From an uncultured Clostridia bacterium (GTDB lineage Bacteria; Bacillota; Clostridia; Oscillospirales; Acutalibacteraceae), in the NCBI GenBank assembly GCA_947585745.1, contig CANPXF010000006.1:1-64000 (forward strand): a DNA stretch of 64,000 nucleotides, in the 5' to 3' direction. Shown here one piece after another: positions 9,048 through 17,776 of the stretch (positions within the stretch are counted from its first letter, which is position 1; every line of letters starts with the position of its first letter). The notes under the pieces were generated by a model, which saw only the letters and a program-made list of their open reading frames with translations, had not been told where the DNA came from and searched no databases. The translations under genes were made by a program, and so were the position numbers.

Positions 9048-9715
9048 CTCATAAAGTCTTTGCTTGTCCTTTCTTTGAGAATTATACTCCTCGCAGGAAC
9101 GACCACTTTTTCAGAGGCGATGTTTTTATCCACATATGCTCCCGCGCCAATCAATGCGTAATCTCCAATTGTTACTGAATTTCGTATAGTGCTGTTTGCG
9201 CCAATAAAACTTCCTGTCCCGATTGTTATATCTCCGCAAAGTACACACCCGGGAGCAAAAAAATTAAAATTCCCTATTTTGCAGTCGTGACTGATTGTAA
9301 CGCCCATTTCAAAGTGGTTGCCTGCGCCGATTTCCACATTCGGGCCTATGTTCACTCCGGCAAATATTGTTGTACCTTCTCCTATTTTTTTAGTATATAC
9401 GTTTGCTTTTTCACTAATAAACTTTTCAAAAATAAAACCTGAATTATGAAACTGTCTAAAAAGCCTTTCCCTTATCCTATTCATACTTGGCATACCAACT
9501 CCCAAATATAACTTAGTTTGAGTCGGTTCAAAGTCTTTTATAAACTGCTCAGTCGCTAAAACCTCACAATCTCCGATTCGTTTTTCTTTTACATATTGTC
9601 CGTCTACTACGTAATAATCTGCCTTAATCCCTTTTTCAGACTCCAATAAAAACTGTAGTTCTCTCGCTCGCAGACCGGACCCGAAAATTGCTATACCGTT
9701 TTTTTCTTTCGCCAT
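9044..9715 (-). CDS. NeuD/PglD-like sugar O/N-acetyltransferase
   Basis: The 223-residue protein has an N-terminal nucleotide-sugar-binding Rossmann-like part (AIFGSGLRARELQFLL) and a C-terminal left-handed beta-helix of hexapeptide repeats (for example GAGNHFEMGVTI, IGTGSFIGANSTI). This is the architecture of PglD/NeuD acetyltransferases, which acetylate amino or hydroxyl groups of activated sugars with acetyl-CoA. The ATG at 9715 is preferred because GGAAG lies upstream and the earlier in-frame ATG has no ribosome-binding site. Its neighbour at 10837 is a 4-aminosugar transaminase, so N-acetylation of that product is a plausible job. Confidence 0.82.
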   Translation of the reverse strand: MAKEKNGIAIFGSGLRARELQFLLESEKGIKADYYVVDGQYVKEKRIGDCEVLATEQFIKDFEPTQTKLYLGVGMPSMNRIRERLFRQFHNSGFIFEKFISEKANVYTKKIGEGTTIFAGVNIGPNVEIGAGNHFEMGVTISHDCKIGNFNFFAPGCVLCGDITIGTGSFIGANSTIRNSVTIGDYALIGAGAYVDKNIASEKVVVPARSIILKERTSKDFMR

Positions 9716-9765
9716 AATTAAAACACTTCCAAATATAATACTGTGGAACATTCAAAAACTGCTTT

Positions 9766-10713
9766 TTATTCTTTTTTATCATTATCAAACTGATATGTAT
9801 TTCTTATTACATACTGCGGTGAGTTGTTTATGCTTATATATATTCGTCCGATATACTCGCCTATTAAGCCTAACATCAACATAATAATACCGCCGATAAA
9901 CAGCATAACCGCCAACATTGAGCTATAGCCCATAGGTACGTTAGGATTAATAAGTCTGTTTATTACAATTACAATTTCAAATACAAAGCCGATAATCGCA
10001 AATATTATTCCTATAAAGGTCGCCAGCCTCAATGGTTTTACAGAAAAAGCCGTGAAGCCGTTAATCCATAAGCTTAACGATTTAAAAAAAGTAAAGTTCC
10101 CTCTGCCCGCTACACGTTCCCTTTCTTCCATTTTTACGCCAAGTATTCTGTTTGTTGTCCTTAAAATCAAACCTTCAAGATAGGGATACGGATTCTCATA
10201 TTTTAATATCTCTTTTATTATATATGATTTCATAACAAAGAAATTTGAAAACTGCAAATCTTTAGGTTTATTTATCAATGTCCTTGACATTAAAGAGTTA
10301 ATGTGACTGCCTAAATTCTTAAAAGCAGACTGCTTCTTTTTAGGATATTCAGCCATTGTCATATCGGCATTGTCTTCAACAAGCGGATCAATTAAATCCC
10401 ACAGCCTGTCCATCGGACATTGACCGTCGTCATCAAGACTTACTATGTAGTCACCTGAGGCCATAGAAAAACCTGCCATAACAGCTGAATGTTTACCAAA
10501 GTTTTTAGCTAAATCAGCAACCTTTATTTTGAAATTATTATCAGCGACCTTTTTAAGAACAGATAACACATTATCCGGAGAAGCATCATTAACACAAATA
10601 ACTTCATAATCAAAATCCTTGCGCTTTGATACAATTTCAATAATCTCGTTAATCACAAATTCAATTGTATTCTCTGAACCGTAACACGGTATTACAAAAG
10701 AAAGAAGTTTCAT
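9766..10713 (-). CDS. GtrB/ArnC-type family 2 glycosyltransferase with two C-terminal membrane helices
   Basis: The 315-residue protein has a GT-A catalytic domain (FVIPCYGSENTIEFVI, CVNDASPDN, the DXD-like SLDDDGQCP) and two transmembrane helices near residues 230-290. This is the layout of dolichyl/undecaprenyl-phosphate sugar transferases such as GtrB and ArnC. It likely moves a sugar from a nucleotide donor onto undecaprenyl phosphate at the inner membrane face. The adjacent small transporter pair could then flip the product. The external transferase that would use it is not obvious in the window. A 122-base gap with no clear feature separates it from the upstream aminotransferase. Confidence 0.87.
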   Translation of the reverse strand: MKLLSFVIPCYGSENTIEFVINEIIEIVSKRKDFDYEVICVNDASPDNVLSVLKKVADNNFKIKVADLAKNFGKHSAVMAGFSMASGDYIVSLDDDGQCPMDRLWDLIDPLVEDNADMTMAEYPKKKQSAFKNLGSHINSLMSRTLINKPKDLQFSNFFVMKSYIIKEILKYENPYPYLEGLILRTTNRILGVKMEERERVAGRGNFTFFKSLSLWINGFTAFSVKPLRLATFIGIIFAIIGFVFEIVIVINRLINPNVPMGYSSMLAVMLFIGGIIMLMLGLIGEYIGRIYISINNSPQYVIRNTYQFDNDKKE

Positions 10714-10836
10714 TTTATCACCAAAATAATTTTAAAGAAGTTTATCGCGGTACTTTAAATTATCATAAAACAGACGTTTAAAAGATATTAGCAATGTATA
10801 TAAAGATATTTTTATTACCTAAACTATTTACGTCTA

Positions 10837-11970
10837 TTATTTAAAAAAATTATGTATCACGTTTGCAATATACTCGATGTCTTTAGATTTCAAGCCATAA
10901 TACATAGGTAATCTGAGCAATCTTTCACTTTCCTTAGTTGTATATTTGTCTTGTCCAAAGAACCTGCCGAACTTTTGACCCGCGGGCGATGAATGAAGCG
11001 GAACATAATGGAACACAGCATATACTCCATTCTCCTTTAAATATGAAATCAACCTTGTGCGTTCCTCCATATTCTTAACTTTTATATAATACATATGCGC
11101 ATTATGAGCACATTCTTTGGGAATATGAGGTAATTCAATTAAGCCCTTTTCAGCCATGGGTTTAAACAATTCATTATATAAATTCCAGGATGAGAGCCTG
11201 TCATCATTAATGATATCAGGATTTTCAATTTGTGCGTAAAGATACGCGCAATTAAGCTCACTCTGTAAATATGACGAACCAATATCAACCCAAGTGTACT
11301 TATCGACCTGACCGCGGAAGAATTTTGAGCGGTTTGTACCTTTTTCTCGTATTATCTCGGCGCGCTCAATATATTTATCTTCATTTATTAATACGGCTCC
11401 GCCTTCACCCATACTGTAATTCTTCGTTTCATGAAAACTATAGCAACCAAAATCTCCTATTGAACCGAGCGGGCGTCCTTTATAATAAGCATATACTCCC
11501 TGAGCGGCATCCTCTATTACAAATAAATTATGTCTTTTGGCTATATCACAAATAGTATCCATCTCACAGGAAACTCCCGCATAGTGTACGGGAACAATTG
11601 CCTTAGTCTTAGACGTAATCGCGTCTTCAATTAAATTCTCATCAATATTCATAGTATCAGGGCGAATATCGACAAAAACTATCTTGGCTCCACGCAAAAC
11701 AAAGGCGTTCGCGGTGGATACAAAAGTATAGGAAGGCATTATAACCTCATCACCGGGATTAATATCCGCAAGAATAGCAGACATTTCAAGCGCCGAGGTA
11801 CCTGAAGTTGTAATCAAAGCTTTTTTAGCTTTTGAAATTTCTTCAAGCTTTTGACTGCACTTTTTGCTAAATTCTCCGTCACCGCTTATTTTTTTATTTT
11901 CAATTGCACGTTTTATGTAATTGTCCTCGTTTCCAACGTGTGGAGGCACATTAAACTGAATACCTTTCAT
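10837..11970 (-). CDS. wecE: WecE-like dTDP-4-amino-4,6-dideoxygalactose transaminase
   Basis: The 377-residue protein is a DegT/DnrJ/EryC1/StrS aminotransferase of the WecE type: the N-terminal IQFNVPPHVGNE and SGDGEFSKKC resemble E. coli WecE closely. The PLP lysine is Lys183 in SFHETKNYSMGEGG. WecE converts dTDP-4-keto-6-deoxy-D-glucose to dTDP-4-amino-4,6-dideoxy-D-galactose using glutamate. The keto substrate would be supplied by rfbA and rfbB about 9 kb upstream in the same locus. A second C4 aminotransferase at 23067 differs in type, so two different 4-aminosugars are probably made. Confidence 0.85.
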   Translation of the reverse strand: MKGIQFNVPPHVGNEDNYIKRAIENKKISGDGEFSKKCSQKLEEISKAKKALITTSGTSALEMSAILADINPGDEVIMPSYTFVSTANAFVLRGAKIVFVDIRPDTMNIDENLIEDAITSKTKAIVPVHYAGVSCEMDTICDIAKRHNLFVIEDAAQGVYAYYKGRPLGSIGDFGCYSFHETKNYSMGEGGAVLINEDKYIERAEIIREKGTNRSKFFRGQVDKYTWVDIGSSYLQSELNCAYLYAQIENPDIINDDRLSSWNLYNELFKPMAEKGLIELPHIPKECAHNAHMYYIKVKNMEERTRLISYLKENGVYAVFHYVPLHSSPAGQKFGRFFGQDKYTTKESERLLRLPMYYGLKSKDIEYIANVIHNFFK

Positions 11971-12041
11971 AATACAATCCTCATTCTATGGTGAAATAAT
12001 TATAATAATTCTATTGATTATAAAAAGCTTTTCACGCACTT

Positions 12042-12623
12042 TTAATTGCTTTTACCAAGCCCGGCGTTTTTATATTCTTCAAAAGACATTAGTTTTGTAT
12101 CTTTTTCACTGATAATAAGATTTTCTTTTCCGCCTATAATTTCAAAAGGCCATTTGATATTTATATCCTTATCGTTATACATAATTCCCGAATCGCCCTC
12201 GCCGTAGAAAACCTCGGAACACTTATAACTTACAACGGAATCTTCCGCAACCAGATATCCGTGCCCGAAACGCTCAGGTACAAGCAACATATTCATATTT
12301 TCTCCGGTTAAATCAAAACCTGCCCATTGTCCGAAGGTTTCAGATTCGGGGCGTAAATCGACTATTACGTCGTAAACGTGACCGCTTATACAACGTACGA
12401 GCTTCGGCTGTTGCTTTACAAGCTGGAAATGTGTAGCGCGTATAACCCCGCGCTTTGAAACTGTGTAAAACACTTCTTTAAGCTCGTGGTCAATCCCGTT
12501 CGCTTTAAAGGTATCTATGTTATAATCCTTAATTAATCCGCCGCGCTCATCAGTAGAATAAAATGGTTTTATAAGATAAGCTCCCTTTAATTTAAGTTCT
12601 TGAAATTCAAATTTTCTAATCAT
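12042..12623 (-). CDS. rfbC: RfbC-family nucleotide-sugar 3,5-epimerase
   Basis: The 193-residue cupin-fold protein matches dTDP-4-dehydrorhamnose 3,5-epimerase relatives. It shows the core DERGGLIKDYN start, RATHFQ, VRCISGHVYDVIVDLRPES and PERFGHGYLV. True RfbC acts on dTDP-4-keto-6-deoxyglucose, but this copy lies directly after rfbF, rfbG and an SDR gene, all in one direction. It may therefore epimerise CDP-4-keto-6-deoxyglucose, at C3, C5 or both. No dTDP-rhamnose reductase of the usual RfbD type is evident nearby. Family is firm, substrate is inferred. Confidence 0.82.
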   Translation of the reverse strand: MIRKFEFQELKLKGAYLIKPFYSTDERGGLIKDYNIDTFKANGIDHELKEVFYTVSKRGVIRATHFQLVKQQPKLVRCISGHVYDVIVDLRPESETFGQWAGFDLTGENMNMLLVPERFGHGYLVAEDSVVSYKCSEVFYGEGDSGIMYNDKDINIKWPFEIIGGKENLIISEKDTKLMSFEEYKNAGLGKSN

Positions 12624-12632
12624 ATATTTCTC

Positions 12633-13547
12633 CTATTCAATTGTTCTAAGCCAGTCTATAGTCAGCTTCACACCTTCTGCAAAACTAACCTCCGCTTTAA
12701 AACCACAATCATTTTCTAAGTCCGATGTATCAAAAACCTCAATCGGCATATTAACACCTGTAAAAGGAACGTCTCCAAATTTCAGAATTGTATTTGGAGC
12801 CACAGATTTTTGCAATTCTATAATAAATTCCTTTAGAGGTTTGGCATTTGAACTACCTATCATATACTCACAAAAAGGTTTACCGTTCTTTGCGACAAGA
12901 TAAAACGCTTTTGCAACATCTGTAATATAAACAAAATCGTAATTTTGTGTAGCCGAAGTGAATTCGAGAGGTTCATTATTTATTATTTTTCTTAATGTAG
13001 TGTTTACAAAACGAGGAGAATACTCACCAACCCCATAGGCATTAGTTATCATTGGCCATATTAGCTCAATTCCAATATCAGCGGCTACAGATTTACACAT
13101 ACTATGAGCTATATGCTTACCCATTCCGTAAATATAGCCCATTCCCGGTCTGTTTCCTTGTGTATGAACTGCCGCTTCAACCTCATATTCCATTATACTT
13201 CCTGCACAAACAAATCTCTTACATCCGATTTGCTTTGCATACTTAAGACATTCAACTGTATTTAATGCATTTTTCAACTGTAAATTATAGTCTACTCTAT
13301 CAGGTCCTGCGGAACCTTCCCAAGCAAAATGCAAAAAAGTATCATATTCACCGGGATTTACAACCTTTGAGAGTGAATTTATGTCGGAAATATCACACTT
13401 AACATATTCTAAAGAAACGTTGGGAACAAGCCTTTTCGGGGTTGAGTTGACATCAACAGCTAAAACCTTGACTCCTTGATTTAAAAAATATTCTACCGTA
13501 TAACTTCCGACAAAACCATCAGCTCCGGTAACTATAACCTTTTTCAT
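12633..13547 (-). CDS. NAD-dependent epimerase/dehydratase (nucleotide-sugar reductase or epimerase)
   Basis: The 304-residue extended SDR protein begins with the nucleotide-binding ADGFVGSYTVEYF loop and has an FVCAGSIMEYE strand and a YGMGKHIAH segment supplying the Tyr-x3-Lys active-site pair. It sits between rfbG and the RfbC-like epimerase gene, so the likely job is stereospecific reduction or epimerisation of a CDP-4-keto-6-deoxyhexose. That would complete a CDP-6-deoxyhexose pathway. Its end product (abequose-like, altrose-like or another) cannot be told from sequence. Confidence 0.8.
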   Translation of the reverse strand: MKKVIVTGADGFVGSYTVEYFLNQGVKVLAVDVNSTPKRLVPNVSLEYVKCDISDINSLSKVVNPGEYDTFLHFAWEGSAGPDRVDYNLQLKNALNTVECLKYAKQIGCKRFVCAGSIMEYEVEAAVHTQGNRPGMGYIYGMGKHIAHSMCKSVAADIGIELIWPMITNAYGVGEYSPRFVNTTLRKIINNEPLEFTSATQNYDFVYITDVAKAFYLVAKNGKPFCEYMIGSSNAKPLKEFIIELQKSVAPNTILKFGDVPFTGVNMPIEVFDTSDLENDCGFKAEVSFAEGVKLTIDWLRTIE

Positions 13548-13557
13548 ATTAAACCTC

Positions 13558-14613
13558 TTAACTTAATAAAAATTCCTCTATTTGTTTATCCATACACTGT
13601 CGTATATCATCACCGTTTAACCAACATTTTGTCCATTCAACGGTTTTTTCAACAGCGGTATCTAAATTCCATTTAGGCGCCCAGCCAAAAACTGATTTAA
13701 TTTTAGAGCAGTCAAGCTTTAAAAAGTTTGCCTCGTGAGGTCCGCCGTCATATTGATTAACCCATTTTAATCCGTTGTCCCAATGCTTTACAAACAAATC
13801 TACCAAAGAGCCTGTTTCAAAACAGTCACAGTCGTCGGGGCCAACGTTATACCAGCCTGAAAACTTATTATCTTCGTACTGCTTTTGTGCAATCATAAGA
13901 TACGCAAAAAGCGGTTCCAGTACGTGCTGATAGGGTCTTGTTGAATACGGGTTACGTACAATAATATCTTTATTGTCCTTTGCCGCGCGAACACAATCGG
14001 GAATAATTCTGTCGTTGGAAAAATCTCCCCCGCCTATAACATTACCGGCGCGCGCGGTAGAAACAGCAACTCTGTTGTCAGAAAAGAAACTGTTTTTATA
14101 GCTGTGGGTAACAAGCTCGGAACAAGATTTTGAATTTGAATACGGGTCATATCCGTCTAACATCTCATCTTCGCGGTAACCCCAATGCCACTCTCTGTTC
14201 AGATATACCTTGTCTGTAGTTACATTTAGAAACGATTTTACACTGTCACTATGACGCACACACTCTAAAATATTAACAGTACCCATTACATTTGTTTCAT
14301 AGGTATATGCAGGGTCTTTGTAGCTGTCCCTGACTATAGGCTGAGCGGCAAGGTGAAGTACAATTTCGGGATTAGATTTATCAAACGCTTTTTTTAGTGA
14401 ATTTAAGTCGCGTATATCTCCGATAATGCTTTCGATATCATTTTCTATATCCGCAATTTCAAAAAGCGATGGCTCTGTATAAGGCTTTAGAGAATAGCCT
14501 GTAACCTCTGCCCCCGCATTGGATAAAATTTTACACAGCCAAGAGCCTTTAAAACCTGTATGTCCTGTTATGAAAACTCTCTTGTTTTTGTAAAAAGATA
14601 AATCAAAATTCAT
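13558..14613 (-). CDS. rfbG: CDP-glucose 4,6-dehydratase
   Basis: The 351-residue SDR enzyme has the TGHTGFKGSWL nucleotide loop, LAAQPIVRDSY, the NVTTDKVYLN segment and an EDEMLDGYDPYSNSKSC region typical of RfbG. It converts CDP-D-glucose to CDP-4-keto-6-deoxy-D-glucose. The ATG at 14613 shares its A with the rfbF stop (TGATG), so the pair is translationally coupled; a longer in-frame start would lie inside rfbF and is not needed. With rfbF it forms the first two steps of a CDP-deoxyhexose route. Confidence 0.92.
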   Translation of the reverse strand: MNFDLSFYKNKRVFITGHTGFKGSWLCKILSNAGAEVTGYSLKPYTEPSLFEIADIENDIESIIGDIRDLNSLKKAFDKSNPEIVLHLAAQPIVRDSYKDPAYTYETNVMGTVNILECVRHSDSVKSFLNVTTDKVYLNREWHWGYREDEMLDGYDPYSNSKSCSELVTHSYKNSFFSDNRVAVSTARAGNVIGGGDFSNDRIIPDCVRAAKDNKDIIVRNPYSTRPYQHVLEPLFAYLMIAQKQYEDNKFSGWYNVGPDDCDCFETGSLVDLFVKHWDNGLKWVNQYDGGPHEANFLKLDCSKIKSVFGWAPKWNLDTAVEKTVEWTKCWLNGDDIRQCMDKQIEEFLLS

Positions 14614-15392
14614 CAGTCTTCCCATACCTTCCACGGCGCTTGTCCGCTTTCCCAAAGCTGTTCAAGCTTCTTCTTTTCCCTCATTGTATCCATACACTGC
14701 CAAAATCCCTTATGAATATAGCTTTTAAATTCGCCCTTATCAACAAGAGAATTTATGGGCTCCTCCTCGAAAACTATATCATCACCTGAAATATAATCAA
14801 AAATTTTAGGTTCAAAAACCATAAACCCGATATTTATCAAATCGCCGTCAAGGTCGCTTTTCTCCCTAAATTTCTCAATAATATTATCATCGCCGATTTT
14901 AACGACGCCCTTATTCTGTCCGAAATTGTAAACAGATACCGTGCCGATTTTACCGTGGCTCTTATGAAAATCAATAAGCTGTGTAATGTTCACATCGCCT
15001 ACCGCGTCACCGTATGTCAGAAGAAAAGTTTCATCTCCTATATAATCTTTTACTCTCCTAACTCTGCCTCCGGTCTGCGTATTTAATCCCGTATCAACAA
15101 CAGTAACCTTCCACGATTCTGCACGTTTGTTATGAACAATTATATCATTTCCGTTGGTAAAGTCAAAGGTAATATCAGATGTATGAAGAAAATAATTAGC
15201 AAACCATTCTTTAATTATATGCTGTTTATATCCGGCACAAATTATAAATTCATTTATTCCAAAGTGGGAATAAACCTTCATAATATGCCACAATATAGGC
15301 ATTTCGCCGATTTCAAGCATAGGCTTCGGCTTGAATTTTGATTCTTCGGAGATACGCGTTCCGTATCCTCCCGCTAAAATTACAGCTTTCAT
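14613..15392 (-). CDS. rfbF: Glucose-1-phosphate cytidylyltransferase
   Basis: The 259-residue protein has the sugar nucleotidyltransferase signature LAGGYGTRISEE with KPKPMLEIG, and the RfbF-typical LTYGDAVGDVN and GFWQCMDTMREKK near the C-terminus. It makes CDP-glucose from glucose 1-phosphate and CTP. The length matches known RfbF. It is coupled to rfbG by a TGATG overlap and lies 18 bases after glf. Confidence 0.93.
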   Translation of the reverse strand: MKAVILAGGYGTRISEESKFKPKPMLEIGEMPILWHIMKVYSHFGINEFIICAGYKQHIIKEWFANYFLHTSDITFDFTNGNDIIVHNKRAESWKVTVVDTGLNTQTGGRVRRVKDYIGDETFLLTYGDAVGDVNITQLIDFHKSHGKIGTVSVYNFGQNKGVVKIGDDNIIEKFREKSDLDGDLINIGFMVFEPKIFDYISGDDIVFEEEPINSLVDKGEFKSYIHKGFWQCMDTMREKKKLEQLWESGQAPWKVWED

Positions 15393-15410
15393 AGTATTTC
15401 CTCCGATATA

Positions 15411-16580
15411 CTACTTTTTATTGTACAAAAACTCTAAAATCTGTTCTGAAACCTTTAAAGCTTTTTTAAGAGCTTGATCCATATTATAATACTTAAAATC
15501 AGCAAGTCTTCCACACAAAAACAAATTATCCGTACCTTTGGAAAGAGATAAATATTTTTTGTATTGTTCTTTGCTTTTTGAGGTCAATACAGGATAATAT
15601 GGCTCTTGGTTCTTTTTCGGGTCATATTGAAGCGGATATTCAACGGCATATGTTGTACTTTCTGTTACTTGAACCGGGAGTTTGTTATATTCAACAATAC
15701 GAGTAAATCCTTCTTCCTGCGGATAAGCAACCACAGGCATATCCTGTTTTGATTTAATCTTCTCGTTATTCCACACAAATTTTAGACTTCTGTAAGGAAG
15801 TTGACCATATTTATATCCAAAAAGCGCATCAAGTGCGCCTGTATAAACTATTGCACCATCAAAAGTTTTATTATCTATAATTAATTTATTGTCAGAATTT
15901 AAAACAATATAATCAAGCGCATCGACATTCAATTCAACTTTTATATTTCTATTATCAAGAATAGACACAAAAAAATCGGTATAGCTTGTTTTGGGCATCA
16001 CTTGATATTTATCTTCAAAATAACCGGTTTCATATCCAAGTCGTATAGGAACTCTTTTTAGCACGCTTACATCTATTTCAGAAGGAGATACACCCCATTG
16101 TTTTGAGGTATAAAGGCTGTAATCATTATCAAACAAAAACTGTGCATACTCTTTAACTATATTATCTGCACAATTCAAAGCCTCTACAACAGTAATTGTT
16201 GTTCTGTTAGGAAACGCATTTTCCAATCGCTTCTTTAATTTTTCTGCTTTTTCATCAGAATAAAAATCATCAATTGTCTGATAATTAAACGGAGTTGGAG
16301 TACATATTCCGTTTATCTCTGCTCCACACGTTAATTTATATTCTTCCCAATCAGAGTATTTGTTCATAAAATCAAATAAAACTTTATCATTTGTATGGAA
16401 AGTATGCGGACCGTATTTATGGACCAGTATATTATGTTTATCAACATAATCATACATATTTCCGCCAATATGATTCCGACGTTCTTGAATTTTTACATGA
16501 TATCCCTTTTCAGCTAAGACACGAGCAACTGTAGCGCCCGAAAGTCCACAGCCTACTACCAATACATCAAAATCAAACAT
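15411..16580 (-). CDS. glf: UDP-galactopyranose mutase
   Basis: The 389-residue flavoprotein begins with a Rossmann FAD motif (VVGCGLSGATVA) and has IQERRNHIGGNMYDY, GPHTFHTND, the SLYTSKQWG region and a terminal CGRLADFKYYNMDQAL, all typical of Glf. It interconverts UDP-galactopyranose and UDP-galactofuranose, so the polysaccharide probably contains galactofuranose. The ATG at 16580 has GAGGT seven bases upstream and begins at the conserved flavin-binding strand; earlier in-frame starts have no such signal. It lies after the CDP-glycerol transferase-like gene. Confidence 0.93.
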   Translation of the reverse strand: MFDFDVLVVGCGLSGATVARVLAEKGYHVKIQERRNHIGGNMYDYVDKHNILVHKYGPHTFHTNDKVLFDFMNKYSDWEEYKLTCGAEINGICTPTPFNYQTIDDFYSDEKAEKLKKRLENAFPNRTTITVVEALNCADNIVKEYAQFLFDNDYSLYTSKQWGVSPSEIDVSVLKRVPIRLGYETGYFEDKYQVMPKTSYTDFFVSILDNRNIKVELNVDALDYIVLNSDNKLIIDNKTFDGAIVYTGALDALFGYKYGQLPYRSLKFVWNNEKIKSKQDMPVVAYPQEEGFTRIVEYNKLPVQVTESTTYAVEYPLQYDPKKNQEPYYPVLTSKSKEQYKKYLSLSKGTDNLFLCGRLADFKYYNMDQALKKALKVSEQILEFLYNKK

Positions 16581-16587
16581 TATTACC

Positions 16588-17772
16588 TCATTTATACCGT
16601 TTCTCAATTGTACTCATTACTTCGTCGTATACTCTTTCCGATGATCTGTTATCACAGTATTTAAAGGCTTTATCCCTTAATTGAATACGTTTATCGCGCA
16701 AATCATCTTGACCGTTTGCAACCTTATTAATAAATTTAATCATATCGGTGTGATTTTTCATATACTCGCCAACAATAGTATTAAAATAATCTATAGAAAA
16801 ACCTGTATCCTTAGCGTAATAATCAAAGTCATCTACTGTTACCCCGAGCATTTTACCTGTTAAGAGATAATCATAATATACAGAAGAATAATCAGTAATC
16901 ATAGCGTCTGATGAACCTAAATACTGATACAAATGAATTCCTGCTTTTTCTAAATCTTCATCTCCGATTATTCTGAAATTTGACAAATTAAAATTTTTAA
17001 GTAAAGAAACATCTTGACTGGGATGAGGTTTTAATACAAGTAATACATTATTTTTTACTAACTCATTATTTAACTCTTTACATTGACTCTCACTATAAAG
17101 GCAAGGTATTCCTAAAGGAAAATTAAAAGTAGAATCTACCCTTTCGCCTCTTGTTTTTCTAAAAGTGGGAAGCCAGACAATAACTTTATCAAAGGACTCA
17201 TCTTTGAACAAATATTTGCTATAATCTCTATCAGTAAAAAGGTAATCGTTAGTAGGCCAACATGTATATATAAATTTATCTCTCGAAATTTTTAACTGTC
17301 TCTCATCTATTTCAGTAAAAAAATCGGAGGGACATATGCATAAATCGCTTTCATTAACCTCATTCTTTCGTGAGTGTTGGAGTCTGGATTTAATAAAAGA
17401 ACCGTGTCTTAAAAATACAAGAACTTGTTTGTCAAATATCTTTCCAATATATTCGTGAGAATAGAGCATTGCTCTTGATGTACATAATGTATAGAATTTA
17501 TGAATTTTTTCTAATTTGTTTTGAGGGTAAAAATTCATAAAACGTACATTTTTTATTTTTAAGTCTTTATATAACTTTTTATCTTTAACAAGCCAAATCA
17601 ACTTATATTCATTATTTAATCCTTGACTTAACATATATTCATAAACAGGATATGTTTGGCTTCCTAAATCAGGAATACTTTCAAGAAGTATTTTTTTATT
17701 AGGATACCATTTTGCTTGAAAAATTTTTTCGGCTAATGTTTTAACATATTGTTTTATATGCACAGTTCTCAT
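16588..17772 (-). CDS. CDP-glycerol glycerophosphotransferase-like (TagB/TagF family) transferase
   Basis: The 394-residue product has the family features: an N-terminal LIWLVKDKK region, LRHGSFIKSRL, WLPTFRKTRGE, VLKPHPSQD and the C-terminal SSDAMITDYSSVYYDYLL. TagB/TagF-like enzymes transfer glycerol phosphate or polyol phosphate from a CDP donor to a growing chain. Here it may add glycerol phosphate or a related group to the polysaccharide. A TagD-like cytidylyltransferase domain is encoded in the same locus (41212-42534) and could supply a CDP donor. The exact donor is not shown. Confidence 0.85.
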   Translation of the reverse strand: MRTVHIKQYVKTLAEKIFQAKWYPNKKILLESIPDLGSQTYPVYEYMLSQGLNNEYKLIWLVKDKKLYKDLKIKNVRFMNFYPQNKLEKIHKFYTLCTSRAMLYSHEYIGKIFDKQVLVFLRHGSFIKSRLQHSRKNEVNESDLCICPSDFFTEIDERQLKISRDKFIYTCWPTNDYLFTDRDYSKYLFKDESFDKVIVWLPTFRKTRGERVDSTFNFPLGIPCLYSESQCKELNNELVKNNVLLVLKPHPSQDVSLLKNFNLSNFRIIGDEDLEKAGIHLYQYLGSSDAMITDYSSVYYDYLLTGKMLGVTVDDFDYYAKDTGFSIDYFNTIVGEYMKNHTDMIKFINKVANGQDDLRDKRIQLRDKAFKYCDNRSSERVYDEVMSTIEKRYK

Positions 17773-17776
17773 TCCT

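Noticed and set aside
9835..9843. TATATATAT tract inside the GtrB-like gene
   Set aside because: Short, in frame and encoding a normal IYI segment; no sign of switching.
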